NCBI GenBank assembly: GCA_900759575.1
Contig: CAAEVU010000050.1
Location: forward strand, 1 to 15,556
Direction: 5' to 3'
Length of the DNA: 15,556 nt
From: Clostridia bacterium
Lineage (GTDB): Bacteria > Bacillota > Clostridia > Oscillospirales > Acutalibacteraceae
Shown: positions 15,363 through 15,556 of the stretch, piece by piece
Position numbering within the stretch: position 1 is the stretch's first letter
Layout of the letters: every line of letters begins with the position of its first letter
Made by a program: the position numbers and the translations under genes
Notes under the pieces: generated by a model
Told to the model about the DNA's origin: nothing
Databases searched by the model: none
Seen by the model: the letters and a program-made list of their open reading frames with translations, nothing else

Positions 15363-15395
15363 TCGATTCGTCCCACATGTGCCGGGACCAATCGA
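15363..15395 (-). promoter_or_regulatory. Interrupted hairpin in the hprK leader
   Basis: TCGATT (15363-15368) pairs with AATCGA (15390-15395), and GTCCC (15370-15374) with GGGAC (15384-15388). They are separated by a single mismatch on each side, with a 9-nt loop. This gives an 11-bp stem in the 5' leader, ending about 10 nt before the ribosome site (15349-15353). No T-run follows, so it is not a terminator. It may affect translation or mRNA stability; function is inferred. Confidence 0.55.
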
Positions 15396-15421
15396 AGTTT
15401 TTCCCGGGCACGATTGAGTTT

Positions 15422-15450
15422 ATTATAAACGATTCCCAGGGAAAAATAAA
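15422..15450 (-). promoter_or_regulatory. Promoter of hprK and the downstream cluster
   Basis: On the minus strand, a perfect TATAAT (15427-15422), a 17-nt spacer and a weak -35 TTTATT (15450-15445). Predicted start is near 15415, with a ~75-nt leader. The weak -35 overlaps a perfect palindrome, which fits a regulated promoter. Confidence 0.65.
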
Positions 15451-15464
15451 GAGCTGCTCTTTAT
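15446..15464. promoter_or_regulatory. Perfect 19-bp palindrome, candidate operator
   Basis: ATAAAGAGC (15446-15454), a central T, GCTCTTTAT (15456-15464): nine perfect pairs around one base. The one-base centre argues for a dimeric protein site rather than an RNA hairpin. It covers the hprK -35 and lies between two divergent promoters. Regulator unknown. Confidence 0.6.
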
Positions 15465-15509
15465 CCCACTCCCCATTTGAAAAAATTTTCATTTTTATAA
15501 AATTACCTC

Positions 15510-15538
15510 TTGATTTTTTCGGAAGCCCGTATTATAAT
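15510..15538 (+). promoter_or_regulatory. Rightward promoter for a gene beyond the window
   Basis: TTGATT (15510-15515), a 17-nt spacer, perfect TATAAT (15533-15538). Predicted start is near 15545, so the gene it drives begins outside the window. This makes 15340-15556 a divergent promoter region. Confidence 0.7.
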
Positions 15539-15556
15539 AATTAAGCTGATTGAAGA

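Overview
The window looks like a low-to-mid GC Firmicute chromosome, most likely a Clostridia member of the Oscillospiraceae/Ruminococcaceae type. This rests on strong AGGAGG-type ribosome sites, TTGaca/TATAAT promoters, the hprK, rapZ, whiA and dnaE-pfkA genes typical of Firmicutes, and a large lipoprotein sugar-binding protein with an LplC/YtcP-like permease. The genus cannot be fixed from sequence reading alone. No rRNA, tRNA, CRISPR array, transposase or phage gene was seen.

Left part (1-3553): the end of a carbohydrate ABC permease and a 554-residue solute-binding lipoprotein form the tail of a rightward uptake operon. It ends at a strong bidirectional terminator shared with a convergent LacI-family repressor, the obvious candidate regulator of the transporter.

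Middle (3554-5640): a 360-nt AT-rich gap separates the divergent lacI and sfsA promoters, which carry an unexpected near-identical inverted repeat. Then come sfsA, a tiny zinc-ribbon protein gene on the opposite strand, and an orphan BlaI/MecI-type regulator with its own clear promoter. sfsA and the regulator each end at a hairpin terminator facing a convergent gene.

Right part (5660-15339): one long leftward cluster, in transcription order hprK, a YcdX-like PHP phosphatase, murB, rapZ, whiA, a small single-pass membrane protein, dnaE, pfkA. Spacing is -1 to 36 nt up to dnaE, so these are probably one operon; pfkA follows after 132 nt with its own promoter. The cluster joins carbon signalling (HprK; PfkA makes fructose 1,6-bisphosphate, the known activator of HprK), cell-wall synthesis and its control (MurB, RapZ, WhiA) and replication (DnaE). 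YvcK/GlmR, usually found between rapZ and whiA in Firmicutes, is missing here.

Right edge (15340-15556): a divergent intergenic region with an hprK promoter, a perfect 19-bp palindrome over its -35 region, a long interrupted hairpin in the hprK leader, and a clear rightward promoter for a gene beyond the window. The gene content is mostly ordinary housekeeping; the least explained signals are in the intergenic regions and in the unnamed membrane protein.
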